Positions 4,787 to 6,659 of a stretch of 6,659 nucleotides of DNA are shown piece after piece. Within the stretch, counting starts at the first letter, position 1. The number at the start of each line of letters is the position of its first letter. The notes beneath the pieces are model-generated. The model did not search any database. It was not told the origin of the DNA and worked only from the letters and a program-made list of their open reading frames with translations. This DNA comes from Microcaldota archaeon (GTDB lineage: Archaea > Micrarchaeota > Micrarchaeia > Norongarragalinales > UBA8480). The stretch lies in NCBI GenBank assembly GCA_030697615.1, contig JAUYPK010000088.1:1-6659 (forward strand). Direction: 5' to 3'. The position numbers and the translations under genes are program-made.

Positions 4787-6424
4787 TTATTCCATTCCCA
4801 TTCCACCCATGCCTCCTCCACCTTGTGGCATTTGTGGCCTGCCGCGTGACGCGATTATGTCGTCGATGCGGAGGATCATTTCAGTGACTTCCGATGCGCT
4901 CTGGAGGGCTTGCTTCTTGACTTTAAGTGGCTCAATTACGTTGATGGCTTTCATGTCGCCGACTTTTAACCCGTAGATGTCAACGCCGTAGTACTTGCCG
5001 TCTTTCTGTTCGTGTTTGTGCCGCAAGTCTACAAGTGTGTCAATTGCATCTAGTCCAGTTGACTCAGTTAACGTTTTTGGAATTACTTCCAAGGCATCTG
5101 CATAAGCTTGAATTGCAAGCTGCTCGCGTCCGCCAACTTCAACGGCGTATTTGCGTAAACGAGTGGCAAGTTCCATTTCAGTACTTCCACCGCCAGTTAC
5201 GTATTTGCCGTCTTCAACTGCGCTTGTAGTTGCACCAATTGCATCGACAATAGCACGCTCTGCCTCATCAACAATGTGGTCAGTGCTTCCCCTTACTAGA
5301 ATCGTAACTGCCTTTGGATCTTTGCATTGTTCTACGAATGTCATTTGTTCGCCTGCCACTTTTTTCTCTTGAACAGAACCAGCATGGCCTAAGTCTTTGT
5401 CACTGAGGTCATCTAGCGTGGTAACCATTCGACCGCCAGTTGCTTTGGCGAGTTTCTCCATGTCGCTTTTCTTAACACGGCGGCATGTAAGTACGCCTGC
5501 TTTAGAAAGGTAGTGCTGGGCAACATCGTCGATTCCCTTTTGGCAGAACAACACGTTTGCACCGCTTTTGACAACTTTGTCAACCATTGTCTTTAACATT
5601 TTCTCCTCTTGGTCTAGGAAAGCGGTCATTTGTTCTGGCGAAGAGATGTTTATTCTTGCGTCGACTTCAGTTTTTTCAATTTCAAGAGCCACGTCAAGCA
5701 AAGCCACCTTGGCGTTGCTTACTGTTTTCGGCATGCCCGGGTGAACAATTTCCTTGTCAACTAATACTCCATTGATAAGCTGCGTTTGTAGTACGTCGCC
5801 GCCTTTTTTCTTTTCAAGTTTAATGTAATCTTTGTCAATTATTGTTTTTCCATCGCGCTGTTCAGCAACTTGCTTAACTGCACTTACGACTAATTTAGCA
5901 AGCACGTCTTTGCCTGTTCCTACGCCGACTGTTTTGGAACCCATTGCAACGCTTGCAATTTTTTCCAAGTTCTCAGTATCACTTACCTTAATCGGCTCGC
6001 CAATTGCCTGCAATTCTAGCATTGCGCGTGCAGTTGCAAACTTGTAGCCATTGATAATAGTAGAAGCGTGGATGTCGCTGTCAAGGAGATCAGCTGCTTT
6101 GCGTAGAAGCTCGCCTGCGATTACAACTGAAGTTGTTGTGCCGTCGCCGACTTCGCTGTCTTGTGTTTTTGCAATTTCAACCATCATTTTGCCAGCTGGG
6201 TGCTCGATGTTCATCTCTTTTAGAATCGTTGCTCCGTCGTTTGTGATTATAATATCGCCCATTTCGCTGACCATCATCTTGTCCATTCCTCTTGGTCCAA
6301 GTGTAGTTTTGACGATTTGTGCAACTGCATATCCAACCGCAATGTTGGTGCGCTGCGCGTCTCTTCCCAAAACGCGATTGCTTCCTTCTGGTAGTACTTG
6401 TTGTCCGCCTTGAATCTGTGCCAT
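4787..6424 (-). CDS. ths: Thermosome subunit (archaeal group II chaperonin)
   Basis: This is a subunit of the double-ring, ATP-driven cytosolic chaperonin that folds proteins inside a chamber closed by built-in helical lids. At 545 residues it is full length. The N-terminal equatorial domain has [20 protein letters not shown] (27-46), NDGATIL (62-68) and the nucleotide-binding GDGTTT (93-98, D94). The intermediate and apical domains occupy about 145-400. The C-terminal equatorial part has [12 protein letters not shown] (385-396) and [12 protein letters not shown] (409-420). The tail is a Gly/Met-rich repeat ending [17 protein letters not shown] (6441-6434) lies 9 nt before the ATG, an ideal archaeal ribosome binding site. 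The stop TAA directly precedes the ribosome binding site of the next gene. Alpha or beta subunit identity cannot be assigned here. Heat-shock control is common in the family, but no operator is identified. Confidence 0.98.
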   Translation of the reverse strand: MAQIQGGQQVLPEGSNRVLGRDAQRTNIAVGYAVAQIVKTTLGPRGMDKMMVSEMGDIIITNDGATILKEMNIEHPAGKMMVEIAKTQDSEVGDGTTTSVVIAGELLRKAADLLDSDIHASTIINGYKFATARAMLELQAIGEPIKVSDTENLEKIASVAMGSKTVGVGTGKDVLAKLVVSAVKQVAEQRDGKTIIDKDYIKLEKKKGGDVLQTQLINGVLVDKEIVHPGMPKTVSNAKVALLDVALEIEKTEVDARINISSPEQMTAFLDQEEKMLKTMVDKVVKSGANVLFCQKGIDDVAQHYLSKAGVLTCRRVKKSDMEKLAKATGGRMVTTLDDLSDKDLGHAGSVQEKKVAGEQMTFVEQCKDPKAVTILVRGSTDHIVDEAERAIVDAIGATTSAVEDGKYVTGGGSTEMELATRLRKYAVEVGGREQLAIQAYADALEVIPKTLTESTGLDAIDTLVDLRHKHEQKDGKYYGVDIYGLKVGDMKAINVIEPLKVKKQALQSASEVTEMILRIDDIIASRGRPQMPQGGGGMGGMGME

Positions 6425-6456
6425 AACTTATAAATCACCTTATTAATTCGATTTTG

Positions 6457-6463
6457 TTAAATA
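6457..6463 (-). promoter_or_regulatory. Possible TATA box of the thermosome operon
   Basis: On the minus strand this reads TATTTAA, centred about 36 nt before the ATG. Initiation 25 nt downstream would fall near the ribosome binding site and might exclude part of it. The AT-rich word at 6480-6470 (TTTCTATTTGC) gives a better leader length but a poorer consensus. The promoter is therefore only approximately placed. Confidence 0.25.
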
Positions 6464-6492
6464 GGAATTGCAAATAGAAACTAAGAATTGAG

Positions 6493-6512
6493 CACAATGC
6501 TGCGGCATTGTG
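6493..6512. repeat. Perfect 8-bp stem hairpin with TGCG tetraloop
   Basis: CACAATGC (6493-6500), loop TGCG, GCATTGTG (6505-6512). It lies about 70 nt upstream of the thermosome start and 9 nt from a second strong inverted repeat. No T-run follows on either strand, so an intrinsic terminator is unlikely. It may be part of a dispersed palindromic element or a regulatory or RNA structure. Confidence 0.7.
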
Positions 6513-6521
6513 ACTCAGACA

Positions 6522-6538
6522 CAAGGCTTGAAGCCTTG
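6522..6538. repeat. Perfect 8-bp inverted repeat with one-base centre
   Basis: CAAGGCTT (6522-6529), G, AAGCCTTG (6531-6538). As a hairpin it would have about a 6-bp stem and 5-nt loop. As duplex DNA it is a near-perfect palindrome that could bind a dimeric regulator. It is adjacent to the hairpin at 6493-6512, and together they look like a compact two-hairpin unit. Confidence 0.7.
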
Positions 6539-6659
6539 CGCTGATAGCCCTAAATTTAGAATTCCGTAAAATTCGATAATATATTAGTTCGGTAAAGGGA
6601 TAAAAAAGCTGCGGTTTAGCGAATCGTCGGCTGTTGTTGGGAAAGGCAGTGTAGTGTTC
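6539..6659. other. Window-edge stretch without a confirmed gene
   Basis: This holds a TATA-like ATAATATATT at 6577-6586 and then a more GC-rich tail. One plus-strand frame is open from 6588 to the edge (reading KKLRFSESSAVVGKGSVVF near its end) but has no ATG, GTG or TTG near its beginning. A minus-strand frame is open from the edge to a TGA at 6437-6435. Either could be the end of a gene that continues outside, or chance. Confidence 0.3.

Noticed and set aside
4774..4821. N-terminal extension of the unknown protein after the thermosome
   Set aside because: The extra 16 codons lie inside the chaperonin gene's Gly/Met tail region and have no ribosome binding site, whereas the ATG at 4773 has AAGGTGAT 6 nt upstream.
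6435..6659. Minus-strand frame open from the window edge to a TGA within the thermosome ribosome binding site
   Set aside because: It passes through both palindromes, its product shows no recognisable motif, and no start codon is visible. It could be the tail of an outside gene but cannot be supported.
6588..6659. Plus-strand open frame at the right edge (KKLRFSESSAVVGKGS region)
   Set aside because: The codons look plausible, but no ATG, GTG or TTG start follows the TAG at 6585-6587. Only 24 codons are visible.
1..6659. CRISPR array, transposase, integrase or insertion sequence
   Set aside because: No regularly spaced direct repeats and no transposase or integrase motifs were seen on either strand.

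Overview
The window is archaeal. It encodes a group II chaperonin (thermosome) subunit with the Gly/Met-rich tail of that family, a stand-alone KaiC-type ATPase, and genes preceded by the archaeal Shine-Dalgarno form GGTGAT with AT-rich TATA-like boxes further upstream. The lineage cannot be fixed from this sequence alone. The compact spacing and gene set would fit a DPANN or euryarchaeal genome, but that is inference.

Layout, left to right. (1) Positions 1-355 hold no convincing protein gene. The minus strand carries the 5' portion of a tRNA-Thr(UGU), 270 down to 234, intact through the anticodon loop. It is followed by pyrimidine-rich inverted repeats and a GC-rich, hairpin-prone segment. 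No matching 3' half is present. (2) Positions 356-3313 are a plus-strand cluster: a KaiC-like ATPase, an uncharacterised protein that keeps the key residues of a protein-kinase-like fold, and a GuaB-family (IMPDH/GMP reductase) enzyme with two CBS domains. (3) Positions 3310-4160 are a minus-strand three-gene cluster of toxin-antitoxin type: a DUF4258-like putative toxin, a YgiT/MqsA-type zinc-ribbon plus AbrB-like antitoxin, and a second zinc-ribbon protein of similar architecture. A strong TATA-like box lies upstream. (4) Positions 4161-4368 are non-coding: the toxin-antitoxin promoter and a T-rich terminator for the next operon. (5) Positions 4369-6424, minus strand, hold the thermosome gene followed 13 nt later by an unrecognised 134-residue protein. 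(6) Positions 6425-6659 are the chaperonin upstream region, with two strong perfect hairpins and no confidently recognised gene.

The plus cluster and the toxin-antitoxin cluster converge and overlap by 4 bp at their stop codons. In the minus-strand clusters the GGTGAT ribosome binding site directly follows the upstream stop codon, which suggests coupled translation. The points most worth a second look are the interrupted tRNA-Thr, the kinase-like protein beside the KaiC ATPase, the shortened catalytic flap of the GuaB-family enzyme, the two tandem zinc-ribbon/AbrB-like proteins beside one toxin, and the unknown protein downstream of the chaperonin.
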